Assembly: GCF_016907355.1 (NCBI RefSeq) | Contig: NZ_JAFBBW010000001.1 | Span: 3,596,001-3,660,000 of the forward strand | Direction: 5' to 3' | Origin: Agromyces aurantiacus | GTDB taxonomy: Bacteria; Actinomycetota; Actinomycetes; Actinomycetales; Microbacteriaceae | DNA length: 64,000 nucleotides | Made by a program: the position numbers and the translations under genes | Notes under the pieces: model-generated | What the model saw: only the letters and a program-made list of their open reading frames with translations | The model's database searches: none | What the model was told of the DNA's origin: nothing | Shown here: in pieces, positions 1 to 8,311 of the stretch | Numbering within the stretch: the first letter of the stretch is position 1 | How the letters are laid out: the number at the start of each line of letters is the position of its first letter

Positions 1-216
1 GCGTTCGAGGCGCTGTCGAACCGCGTCGGCGACCTGGCGAAGCGGCTCGTCGCCGCCGATCCCTCACGCTTCCGCGACCCGATCTGGTCGCAGGCCGCGC
101 GCAACCGCGATTGCGTGGTGCACCATTACGACCGCGTCGACAGCGACGCCCTCTGGCAGACGGTCGCGCGCAGCTTCCCCGAGCTCCGCGCGGTGCTCGA
201 CCGCGTTCGCGGCTGA
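1..216 (+). CDS. HepT-like HEPN toxin, C-terminal part (gene begins before the window)
   Basis: The first 71 codons of the window read in frame to a TGA. Near the middle is an Arg-rich stretch followed by HHY (RNRDCVVHHY), which fits the R-x4-6-H-x-Y active-site signature of HEPN/HepT ribonucleases. It is followed by the usual short C-terminal helix (ALWQTVARSFPELRAVL). Family members pair with a minimal nucleotidyltransferase antitoxin, which would lie upstream and out of view. The gene is cut by the window edge, so its length and integrity cannot be judged. A second, frameshifted HepT gene sits at 18242-18573. Confidence 0.6.
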   Translation, partial: AFEALSNRVGDLAKRLVAADPSRFRDPIWSQAARNRDCVVHHYDRVDSDALWQTVARSFPELRAVLDRVRG

Positions 217-223
217 TCAGGCC

Positions 224-303
224 TACCCCACGAACGTCTTGGACGCCTTCGCCGCGATCCGATCCGGCTCCTTCGCCGTCAGCCACCCGTCGAACGCGCG
301 CGG
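224..303 (-). pseudogene. Remnant of a subtilase 3' end
   Basis: The minus-strand translation RAFDGWLTAKEPDRIAAKA matches, residue for residue with few changes, the C-terminus of the subtilase at 3424-5076 (RAFDGRLTAKELDRIGEKA). The DNA of the two stretches is also visibly alike over about 75 bases. Nothing else of the protease is present here, so this is a short decayed copy or the scar of a rearrangement that duplicated the gene tail. The rest of 217-466 holds nothing I can identify. Confidence 0.7.
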
Positions 304-466
304 CTGACCCCTCGCGTCGGGAGCATCCGGTTCGGCGTGCCGTCGTCGAGCCCGCGTTCCCCGAGGGACCAAGTCCCCGGCCGCCTGGCCCGCCGCACCG
401 CAGACTGGCTGCCGTGCGCCCCGCCGGCAATCGGCCGCGCACCGCGAGAGCCTGAGGAGGAACATC

Positions 467-1432
467 ATGCGTGCAGCCGTCGTGACGGCGTTCGACCAGC
501 CGGTCGCCCTCGAGGACCGAGCGGTCCCTGAGCCGGGGCCCGGCCAGGTGCTCGTCCGCCTCGAGGCGTGCGGGCTCTGCCACACCGACATCCACGCCAT
601 GCGCGGCGACTGGCCGGTCAAGCCCGGCCTGCCGTTCGTGCCCGGGCACGAGGGCGTCGGCATCGTCGAGAAGCTCGGCGACGGCGTGACGTCCCGGTCG
701 GTCGGCGAGCGCGTCGCGATGCCGTGGCTCGGGCACGCGTGCGGCGAGTGCCGGTTCTGCGTCTCGGGCCGCGAGAACCTGTGCGAGCAGCAGCAGAACA
801 CGGGGTACTCGATCGACGGCGGCTACGCCGAGTACCTGGTCGCCGATGCGAAGTTCGCCTCGCCGGTGCCCGAGGGCATCTCGGCGCTGGATGCCGCACC
901 GCTCACGTGCGCCGGCGTGACGACGTATGCGGCCGTGAAGAACGCGCACGTGGTGCCCGGCGAGCGGGTCGCCGTGTGGGGCGTCGGCGGGCTCGGCCAC
1001 CTCGCGGTGCAGTACGCCCGACTGGTCGGTGCCGAGGTGATCGGGGTCGACATCACGCAGGAGAAGCTCGACCTCGCGCGCGAGCTCGGGGCCGACCACG
1101 TGGTCGACGCCTCGGCTGGCGACCCGGTCGCGGCGATCGCCGAACTCGGCGGGGCGGATGTCGCGATCGTGCTCGCCGTCGCACCCCAGGTCTTCGACCA
1201 GGCGTTCACGTCGCTGAACCGCGGCGGCCGGATGGTGCTCGTCTCGCTGCCCGCCGAGGGCACCCTCACCGTGCCCGTGTTCGACACCGTGCTGAAGGGC
1301 ACCACGCAGAAGGGGCGGATGTCGCGACATCCGCACCTCCTGCATGCTCACGACGACGGCTACGGCGCCCCCGGGAGGGACTCGCACGCGATCATGTCGT
1401 TGTCCATGTCGAGCTGGGCGACGTCGCCGTAG
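467..1432 (+). pseudogene. Zinc-dependent alcohol dehydrogenase, 3'-truncated
   Basis: Medium-chain dehydrogenase of the AdhP type, which would oxidise alcohols with NAD+. Visible features are the catalytic zinc ligands Cys38 and His61-Glu62, the four-Cys structural zinc loop (CGECRFC...C, residues 92-106) and the Rossmann motif GVGGLG near residue 172. AGGAGGAA precedes the ATG. Homology stops near residue 278 (FDTVLKG). The last 43 residues are unrelated and come from reading into the antisense of the neighbouring gene, and the open frame overlaps that gene's 3' end. Family members run to about 340 residues, so the substrate-domain end is missing and the product is probably inactive. The break lies near 1300-1320. 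Confidence 0.8.
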
Positions 1433-3159
1433 TACGGGTAGTAGTAGTTGAACCAGCTCTGCGCCTGCGACCAGGTCGCAAAGTCGCTGCAGTTTTTCGT
1501 GTTGCCCGGGTTGGATGGAGTCGGAGTCGGAGTGGGCGCTGGCGCCGACGCACACTCGGTCAGGCTGGCGACCGCCGACGAAAGGGAACCGGTGCCACCG
1601 AGGAGCACGACGGTGTCAGGGGCGAACGCGAGGATCTGGTCGCGCACGACCTTGGGCACGCAGCCCTGCTGCACGATGAACATCGGAGCCCCGAGCGAGC
1701 CGGCAAGCGCACCGCCGGCGAGTGCGTCGGGGAAGTTCGTCCCATTGGCGAGGAACACTGTGGACGCGCTGGAGAAGCCTGCGCCGTTCACGAGCACGCT
1801 CGTCGCATAGCGGTCGCTGCCGCCGTGCCGCGTCACCTCGGCGAACGCCGATTGCAGCGAGTTCTCGATCCCGGAGCTCACGGCACCGGTGCCGCCCGCG
1901 ATCCGCACGGTCGACGCGCCGATGTTCGTGAGTGTCGTGCGCGTTGCGAGGTCGAGGCTCGATGCGCCGCCCGGGACGAGAACGACGCCGCCGCCGTACG
2001 CGCCCGAGACGGCGGCCGCGGAGAGCGCATCGGGGAAATTGCGACCGTCGGCAACGAAGGCGACGTCGCTGGTCAACCCGGCATCCTCGGCGATCAGCCG
2101 GCCGGTCGCATAGCGGTCTGGGCCGGCGAGGCGCTCGACGGGGGCGACGGAGGCGAGCTTCGACTCGACCGCGGCGGACACCACGCCGGTCCCACCCGCG
2201 ATGACGATCGCGTCTGGGGCCAGGCGGAGAATCTCCTGCCACACGACATCAGGCACCGCAGTCGGCTGGACGAGCAGAAGTGGGACGCCGCGCGCTCCTG
2301 CGGCCGCGGACGCCGAGAGCGCGTCGGGATAGTTGGTCCCGGTTGCGATGTACAGCGCGTCCACGCCCGGGTTGAACCGCGCGGAGATCTGCACCGCGGT
2401 GGCATAGCGGTCCAGCCCAGCGAGCCGGTGCGTCCCAGCAGGCAGGGCGTTCACTCCGCCACCCGCGTCGGGCGTCGAGGCCGTGTCGGTCCGAACCGGC
2501 GGGACGACGACCTCGAACGCGCCGCAGTTCTGCTGGATGAGGGAGGCAAGAGCCGCCTGCTCGGCGACGTCGATCGTCAGGTTCCAGCGGTACTTGACCG
2601 TGATCCAGTCCGACGCGTACCGGCAGAGCGAAGGGGTGAACGAGGGCACCCACTGCGCCGGGTCGTACGCGCTCTTCGCACTGTTCTGCGCGGCCGTGAC
2701 CATAGTCAGCGTCGCATCGATCTCGAGATCGTTGGCGTAGTCGGCGCGCTGCTGGTCGGTCCACGCATATGCACCGGAGATCCACGCCTCCTTGAGTGCG
2801 ACGAGGTGGTCCATCTCGAGGGTCGCGGGATCGGTCTGCGTGACGCCGTCGTACCACGAGAACCACTCCCCTGCGGTGATGTCGCATCCCGCCGCAATCG
2901 TCACGGGAATGAGTGACTCGAGTTGCAGCACTTCGCGGCGCGTGTTGCAGCCGTCGCCGTCGACGTCGATGCCCTCGGCGAACCGATCACGGTCGTAGGG
3001 CACGCTCGAATCGACGGCCACCGTGAGCTCGTCGAGCAGCACGGCCGGAGCGACCGATGTTCCCGGCTGAGGGGCGGCGGTGGCGGTGGATACGGGCAGC
3101 AGGACCGCGGCCGCGGTGATTGTGACGGCAGACGCGATGGCCGTGAAGGTGCGGGTCAC
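1360..3159 (-). CDS. Secreted HNH (DUF1524-like) nuclease with cell-wall-binding repeats and Excalibur domain
   Basis: 599 aa, starting at a GTG with AAGGAG about nine bases upstream. The longer in-frame ATG start at 3300 lacks a ribosome site and would spoil the signal peptide. Order: signal peptide (1-29, ending TATAA); a DUF1524/GmrSD-type HNH-like domain (about 40-215) with Asp117-His118 in LEMDHLVALKEAW and Asn159 in AAQNSAKSAYDP; three cell-wall-binding-2 repeats (about 243-520, each starting RLAGxDRYAT-like); a Pro-Thr linker; and an Excalibur calcium-binding domain with DMDNDMIACE at the end. Inference: a surface-attached nuclease, perhaps for DNA scavenging or competition. Its 3' end abuts the broken dehydrogenase, so its arrival may have caused that break. 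Confidence 0.85.
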   Translation of the reverse strand: MTRTFTAIASAVTITAAAVLLPVSTATAAPQPGTSVAPAVLLDELTVAVDSSVPYDRDRFAEGIDVDGDGCNTRREVLQLESLIPVTIAAGCDITAGEWFSWYDGVTQTDPATLEMDHLVALKEAWISGAYAWTDQQRADYANDLEIDATLTMVTAAQNSAKSAYDPAQWVPSFTPSLCRYASDWITVKYRWNLTIDVAEQAALASLIQQNCGAFEVVVPPVRTDTASTPDAGGGVNALPAGTHRLAGLDRYATAVQISARFNPGVDALYIATGTNYPDALSASAAAGARGVPLLLVQPTAVPDVVWQEILRLAPDAIVIAGGTGVVSAAVESKLASVAPVERLAGPDRYATGRLIAEDAGLTSDVAFVADGRNFPDALSAAAVSGAYGGGVVLVPGGASSLDLATRTTLTNIGASTVRIAGGTGAVSSGIENSLQSAFAEVTRHGGSDRYATSVLVNGAGFSSASTVFLANGTNFPDALAGGALAGSLGAPMFIVQQGCVPKVVRDQILAFAPDTVVLLGGTGSLSSAVASLTECASAPAPTPTPTPSNPGNTKNCSDFATWSQAQSWFNYYYPYYGDVAQLDMDNDMIACESLPGAP

Positions 3160-3423
3160 GAGCGAAGTACTCCTTGTTCGGGTCGCACTCAAGGTAACCG
3201 CTTGCTCGGCCCGGGGCCCAGCGACTCGGGGCTGGCTCCCCCGAACTGGGGGAAGCATGAGCAAGACGAGAAACGTGGGCAAGAAGGTGGTACGCGCCAA
3301 GTCGACGCCGTTGTATCCGATCGCGTCCGGACCGTACCCCGTTGCCGGTCGCCGAGGTGCGCGCGGAGCTCTCGCGCATCCTCCGCTCCTTCCGAGCGCG
3401 CGGAGCCGACGCGCGCACCGCGC

Positions 3424-5076
3424 TCACCCGGCGAACTTCTTGAACGCCTTCTCCCCGATCCGATCCAGCTCCTTCGCCGTCAGCCGCCCGTCGAACGCGC
3501 GCGCCTCCTTCGCGATCGCGGCGACGAGGTCGCGCCGCCCGCGCGTCGCGATCTCGCGCCACTGCGGGTCGACCGGCACGGGCCCCTTGCCGGGCACCCA
3601 GATGACGCCGGGCGCGTCGTTGATGATGCCGAACAGGATCAGCACCCAGTACACGAACTTGTCGTCGATGCGGAACCGCTCGTTCCTCTCGATGCGGTCG
3701 AAGATCGCGCGCAGGTTCGGCATGACCCCGATGCGGTCGGTCGCCGGGTCGGCGCTGGCCGTGTTGAGGCCCGACGAGAGCCACACCCGCACGGTCGCAG
3801 GGTCGAACGGATGCCCCTTCCGCGCCTTCCGCCAGCTCTGCAGCAGCACGGCCGCGCCGGTCACGATCGGGCTCGCACCCGACGTGCCGCCGAATCCGCC
3901 GGTGTACGCCGTGGTCGAGGTGCCGGTCCATCCGTCGCCCGTGGTGTCGACGCTCTGGCCCCACGCGTAGCAGTCGACGCGGCTGCCGTGGTTCGAGAAG
4001 TCGAGCCGCGAGTGCGGAGCGGCGGATGTCGCGGCGCCCACCATGATCGCCCCGGAGTCGCGGTAGTCGGGGTCGCCGACCTTCAGCAGGTGCCGGCCGT
4101 TGGCGTCGGTCCAATCGTCGAGGTCGTTGCCGCCGTTGCCGGCCGCCTCGACCACGACGATGCCGGAGTCGACGGCATTGCGGATGGCGTCGAACACCGC
4201 CTGCTCGACCTCGACAGGTAGGTACGACGTCGACGAGCCGGCCGCGGTGGTCTGCGCCTCGAGCAGCAGCACGTCGCCGGGCGACATCGCGTCGGCCGCC
4301 GAGATGATGGCCGCCGCGGTGCTGTACGTCGTCGACGTGCGGTACTGCGAGACGACCCGAGCGGATGCCGCGGGCGCGATGCCCACGCCGCCCTTCGTGT
4401 TGTCGACCGCGACGACCTCGCCGAGCACGGCCGTGCCGTGCCCGTGGTACGCCTGGCTCACGCCCGAGATGATCGTGATGCCGGCCGCCGCGAGATCCTC
4501 GTGGTTCAGCGTCCACCCCTGCTCGAGGTCGACGAACCCGATGCCCGTGCCATCCGTCATGCCCCACGCCCACCGCGCGTCGATGCCATCGGGCGCGGCC
4601 TCCAGGTACCCCTGGTTCCCGCTGCGCGGGTCGTTGCTCGCATCGACGGGCGGCGGCCCCGGCGGCGGCGTCGGCCCGCCCTCGACGTAGGCGGTCTCGA
4701 CGTCGTCGCGCGCGTTCAGCTCCTTCGCAAGCCGGGCAGCGGATGCCTCGTCGGGCACCGTGATCGCCGCATACCCGTCGAACGCGGCGCGCCGGCCCGA
4801 CCCGGTCCGCTCGCGCGCGTCGCGCCCGACCAGCGGCTCGAGGTACGCCTCGCCGGCCACCCGATCCTGGTACTCAGCGATCACATCGCCGAGGTAGGCG
4901 ACGGCGTCGACGAGATCGCGGCCGACGTCGTCCTCCTGCTCCCCCGCCCGCCGCTCACCCGGACGCTCCTTCAGCGCCCGCTCGCGCCGCGCCGCGTCGG
5001 TGACCTTGACGACCACCCGCCGCTGCACCTCCGGCGCCTCGACCGGCTTCGGCTCTTTGCCGTCGATCATGCCCAT
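3424..5076 (-). CDS. Subtilisin-family (S8) serine protease
   Basis: 550 aa with an intact triad: Asp183 in IGFVDLEQGW, His213 in YHGHGTAV and Ser399 in GGTSGASP, plus the oxyanion Asn314 in AAGNGG. The N-terminal 130 residues resemble a propeptide (VVVKVTD, then DGYAAITVPDEASAARLAKEL). A Pro-rich linker follows. No signal peptide is visible (start MGMIDGKEPKP), so it would be cytoplasmic or exported in some other way. The last 100 residues form a family-specific tail that ends FDGRLTAKELDRIGEKAFKKFAG-like, a piece of which is also found at 224-303. GAGGGGAGC precedes the ATG. Seen: domain order. Inferred: location. Confidence 0.88.
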   Translation of the reverse strand: MGMIDGKEPKPVEAPEVQRRVVVKVTDAARRERALKERPGERRAGEQEDDVGRDLVDAVAYLGDVIAEYQDRVAGEAYLEPLVGRDARERTGSGRRAAFDGYAAITVPDEASAARLAKELNARDDVETAYVEGGPTPPPGPPPVDASNDPRSGNQGYLEAAPDGIDARWAWGMTDGTGIGFVDLEQGWTLNHEDLAAAGITIISGVSQAYHGHGTAVLGEVVAVDNTKGGVGIAPAASARVVSQYRTSTTYSTAAAIISAADAMSPGDVLLLEAQTTAAGSSTSYLPVEVEQAVFDAIRNAVDSGIVVVEAAGNGGNDLDDWTDANGRHLLKVGDPDYRDSGAIMVGAATSAAPHSRLDFSNHGSRVDCYAWGQSVDTTGDGWTGTSTTAYTGGFGGTSGASPIVTGAAVLLQSWRKARKGHPFDPATVRVWLSSGLNTASADPATDRIGVMPNLRAIFDRIERNERFRIDDKFVYWVLILFGIINDAPGVIWVPGKGPVPVDPQWREIATRGRRDLVAAIAKEARAFDGRLTAKELDRIGEKAFKKFAG

Positions 5077-5275
5077 GACCCGCTCCCCTCAGTTCGGATG
5101 GCGGTCGTGCGCGCACGTGCGCTGGGCGCCGCGCGCGGGCGGCCGTCCACTGTCGATGGTTCTGGGGGGAGCATGCGCCGCGGTGGGCGCGGATGCATCG
5201 GGGCTGGCCCGGAGCCGGCGCGAGCTGGCGAATGTCGCAGCTGACTCGCGCGACGACGATGGCCGCTCGGATGGG

Positions 5276-5336
5276 CATAAGTCAGAACGGACTTCCTCGC
5301 TATAAGTCATATTGGCAAAGAGCGTTTCTACTTATG
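5276..5336 (+). promoter_or_regulatory. Repeated ATAAGTCA sites upstream of the AbiE-like pair
   Basis: Two direct copies of ATAAGTCA (5277-5284 and 5302-5309) and an inverted ACTTAT (5330-5335) lie just before the ribosome site of the broken regulator gene. Known AbiEi-type antitoxins bind repeats in their own promoter, so this is a plausible operator. It is less GC-rich than its surroundings. Function is inferred from position only. Confidence 0.45.
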
Positions 5337-5346
5337 GAGGATGCGG

Positions 5347-6322
5347 ATGCGAGCCATCACCCCGAGTGACGCATTCGACTTGATCACCTCGACCGGACTT
5401 TCCGTCGAAGTGATGAGCTCAGACAGCATGTCCGTCGCGGGGCGGCATGCCCGGCTGTACGTGCGGCAGACTCCGCCCTCCCCCGCGTCCGTCCGTGCCG
5501 ATGATCGCCATGAGGGGCTCCGCCTCTACGTGGTTCCGCAACTCACCGACAGCCTGCGGAGGCTGCCCGCGGAGGACGAGCGAATCGCGATCGCGGCGGT
5601 CCGCGACGGACTCCTCGTGCTGGGAGGGAAGGAGTACCACGCTCCGAGCGAGGCCTCCGACGTCTCGTCGAGCGCGCCCCTCCGCCGCGTCCCCTGGGGG
5701 CGCTAGGCGATCCTGCGCGCGCGCTGGGACGCACGCACCTCGCACCCAGAGCCAGCTCGCGACCGAATCGGGCGTGACGCAGGCGGCCGTCTCGCAATCA
5801 CTCCGGCATCTCGGCGCCCCCGTCATCCGGAGTTCGGCGGGCTGGCGCGCACGTGATGTGCGCGCCGTGAGCGAGGCCTTCCTCGCGCAGTACCCCGGGC
5901 CGCGCGGCATCACGACGAATTGGTACTCGCTGGACCCGGTGATCACCCAGGCGAATGAGATCGCACGAGGTGTCGACGACGCGAGGGTGCTCGTCTCCGG
6001 CGACGCCGGCGCCGGCGCCGGCGCCGACCTCATTGCGCCATGGCGTAAGCCCACCCGCGCCATCGTCTACGGCCGAACCGGCCTCGATCTCACGGCGAAC
6101 GGCTTCGCCGAATCCGACCCCGAGCGCGCGACGCTCGAGTACACCGTCCCCGCCGACCCCACTATCTGGGCAACCGCCACGGCGTTCGCGTTAAGCGCCA
6201 GCCCGCGAACCGTCGATCCGCTCATCTGCGCGCACGACGTGAGGCGGATTGGCGGCCCCGACGCGGACGACGCGGTCGAGCACCTCCTCGAATCGATCGA
6301 GCGGGACTGGGCCGCCGCGTGA
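5347..6322 (+). pseudogene. AbiEi-like winged-helix antitoxin/regulator, broken by a stop and a frameshift
   Basis: The first frame runs to a TAG at 5704-5706. The homologous protein clearly continues: just after the stop the same frame gives AILRA, then the reading must shift into frame 2, which gives a helix-turn-helix (THAPRTQSQLATESGVTQAAVSQSL) and a long C-terminal half ending IERDWAAA. The TAG sits where Tyr (TAC/TAT) would fit, so both a nonsense change and a +/-1 shift (about 5715-5735) separate the halves. The ATG at 5347 is six bases behind GGAGG and is preferred over the ATG at 5341. It is coupled by GTGA to the next gene, as expected for a two-gene toxin-antitoxin-like unit. The AbiE label rests on layout and weak motif resemblance. 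Confidence 0.55.
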
Positions 6323-6615
6323 TCCGTCGCACCATCGAGACCGTCGCGACCACCCGCGCAGACGACCTTGCGTTCCGTGCGCCGGCAGACGTCTCCGCGG
6401 CGACCGCAGGGAAGGAAGTCTGGGTCGTCGGCGGTCAAATGGCCGGTCTAGGGATGGCGCGGACGCCGCCGACTTCGTCGGGTACCGCCCCGAGTCCGTC
6501 GCGACGCTGTTCGAGGCATGCGAGGTGCACAGCCGGCTCAACAACGGGGCTGGCGTGGAGAACGAGACCAGGGCCTGCCCATCACGGTATGCGCGCGGTC
6601 GTGTCGTGGTATGAC
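6319..6615 (+). pseudogene. Remnant of an AbiEii-like nucleotidyltransferase
   Basis: Begins at a GTG overlapping the upstream stop. The first 50 codons end with KEVWVVGGQMAGL, which resembles the start of the nucleotidyltransferase fold in AbiEii-type toxins. Homology then jumps to another frame (DFVGYRPESVATLFEACEVHSRL, around 6465-6540), and the stretch that should carry the catalytic aspartates is absent. An internal deletion plus frameshift is the simplest reading, so no active toxin is expected. Confidence 0.5.
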
Positions 6616-6903
6616 GCGTTGGGGCGCTTCGCGCACCTCGACTGAGGAACCGCCGCGGGCCGAGTCGCGGCGTCCGCCGCATACTCACGTGTGATCCGAC
6701 AAACGGGTAACCTGGCGGGCACTCTGAGCGGGCCGCGGCGCCTCGGGCAAGTTTGCGGGCTCCTCCGGGAGCGCCGAAGTCGGACACCGCGCAGGTTTTG
6801 GTGCTCGCTCACAACGGCGCCTGGGCGGGCGATTGCGGGCATACGTCCGTCGCTTGGGGCGCACGCGCCGACCGATTGAGCTAAGGTCGCGCGGCTGGCA
6901 CTG
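6616..6903. other. Intergenic stretch, no gene seen
   Basis: About 290 bases between the decayed AbiE-like pair and the convergent methyltransferase gene. Short open frames exist on both strands, but none has a ribosome site or a recognisable product. Base composition becomes less GC-rich from here on, which may mark the edge of the transferred defence segment. Confidence 0.4.
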
Positions 6904-8061
6904 TTAGGCCGACGCTTTGAGGTTGACCACGTCCGCGTGGCCGAGGACCCCCGAGTCGATCAGCCGTGTGGTTAGGACGCGCGTAAGTGCCGGCGGAACC
7001 GCATTCCCGATGATCACCGACAGCTCGGTGCGCGTGACGGCGGCCTCGAACTGGAAGTAGTCCGGAAAGCCCTGAATTCTTGCCGCTTCGTGGGGAGTGA
7101 TCGTTCGAGGCTGAGAGGGGTGCCCGTACCGCCCCTGACCCATGCTCCCGAAGCCGCTCGTGATGGTTTGGGCGGGCAGCTTCCATGACAGGCGGCCATA
7201 CATCGACACGTAGGAGTGATCGCCGCGGTGGCACTTGGGGCGAAGGTGGTTGGGTAGGTTCAGCTCATCATTGTCGATGAGCCATTGGATCCGCCGCTGG
7301 TTCTCAGGACTCATCCTCGACGGTTGGTCAACCCACCGATCAGAGCTGACCTGTTCAAGATCGCCGATAGCCCAACGGAGGTCGCGCATCGGCTGAGGAA
7401 GGAACTCGATGAGCTCTGCCGCTGAGACACCGGCGGAAAGCGCATCCGCTCGCACCGCGAGTAGGATGTGACGACGACGCGTCTGGGGGATTCCGAGCTG
7501 TACTAGTTCGATCCGGCTCGTGGCGACCTGGTACCCGATCTGCTCAAGATGAGCCCTCGTTCTGGCGACGACATGCTGCGAATCGTGCACGACCGCGGGC
7601 ACATTCTCAATCACCATGACGCGCGGACGCAGCACCTCGGCCGCGCGAGCCATCCGTAGGTACAGTCGGTTCTTCGGGTCGTCGCGCCGGGTGTGGTTGT
7701 TGAGGTCGGAGTGACCCTGGCAGGGCGGGCCACCGATCAGCAGATCGATGTCGCCGACCTGATCGACGACTCCGATCTCCGTGATCGTTCGTTCTTCACC
7801 AAGAGCCCCATCGAAGTACGCCTCAACCGTTGCAGCCTGAACGTTCGCCTCGGGGAAGTTCGCTCTGAAGACCTGGACTGGTGCCAGTTCGAAGTCAATC
7901 GCAAGTGGGATGTCGAGAGCGAGACCTCGTTCTTGCGCCGCTTGAGCCACACCGAGTGTCAGTCCGCCGCAGCCAGCAAAAAGATCGACGACAGTGAGCC
8001 GGCGGGACCCAAGCTCGAAGCTCGGGCGGCGTCGCTCGCGAAGGGGGTTCGCTCTTGTCAT
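6904..8061 (-). CDS. DNA (cytosine-5-)-methyltransferase of the defence island
   Basis: 385 aa with the ordered C5-methylase motifs: DLFAGCGG (26-33, AdoMet site), GGPPCQGHS with the catalytic Cys114, ENV (152-154), QTRRR (193-197), a recognition region about 205-310, and GNAVPP near the C-terminus. It would transfer a methyl group to C5 of cytosine in a target I cannot predict. AAGGG lies six bases before the ATG. It is divergent from the ATPase operon that begins at 8312 and is separated from it by 250 bases. A methylase next to a Vsr gene is a classic pair, but here three large proteins stand between them, which suggests that the methyl mark labels self DNA for a restriction machine. Confidence 0.92.
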   Translation of the reverse strand: MTRANPLRERRRPSFELGSRRLTVVDLFAGCGGLTLGVAQAAQERGLALDIPLAIDFELAPVQVFRANFPEANVQAATVEAYFDGALGEERTITEIGVVDQVGDIDLLIGGPPCQGHSDLNNHTRRDDPKNRLYLRMARAAEVLRPRVMVIENVPAVVHDSQHVVARTRAHLEQIGYQVATSRIELVQLGIPQTRRRHILLAVRADALSAGVSAAELIEFLPQPMRDLRWAIGDLEQVSSDRWVDQPSRMSPENQRRIQWLIDNDELNLPNHLRPKCHRGDHSYVSMYGRLSWKLPAQTITSGFGSMGQGRYGHPSQPRTITPHEAARIQGFPDYFQFEAAVTRTELSVIIGNAVPPALTRVLTTRLIDSGVLGHADVVNLKASA

Positions 8062-8311
8062 CTGGGCCCTTCAGTAAGGGAACCTTGCTGGTCCGATCCA
8101 GGTGCCAGCCTAATCAAGACGCGACAGCGTTCCGCGGATCGCATCATAGAGACGGGCGCCATCCCCGACTGCGCATCATCCTGCCGGCGCCCACTGACAT
8201 CGGGCGAGGCCCTGACCGGAACGACTCGCCTGCGGCGGCGTGTCGATGTACGCCACTAGATACGGCGATACGATCGCGACTACCTAGTTCGACGGTAAGG
8301 AAGATCAAAGA
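8062..8311. promoter_or_regulatory. Divergent promoter region between methyltransferase and ATPase operon
   Basis: About 250 bases that must hold the start signals of both divergent units. A shared control region would allow the methylase to be made before the restriction arm. I could not pick a convincing -35/-10 pair or an operator by eye. The only clear signal is GGAAG nine bases upstream of the ATG at 8312. Confidence 0.45.

Noticed and set aside
568..2916. 782-codon open frame on the plus strand
   Set aside because: It lies antisense or out of frame to the dehydrogenase and the surface nuclease and has Arg-rich composition without motifs; a high-GC shadow frame.
5347..6615. Two intact small hypothetical genes
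   Set aside because: The helix-turn-helix region continues in a shifted frame after an in-frame stop, and the second gene lacks its middle; both read better as broken genes.
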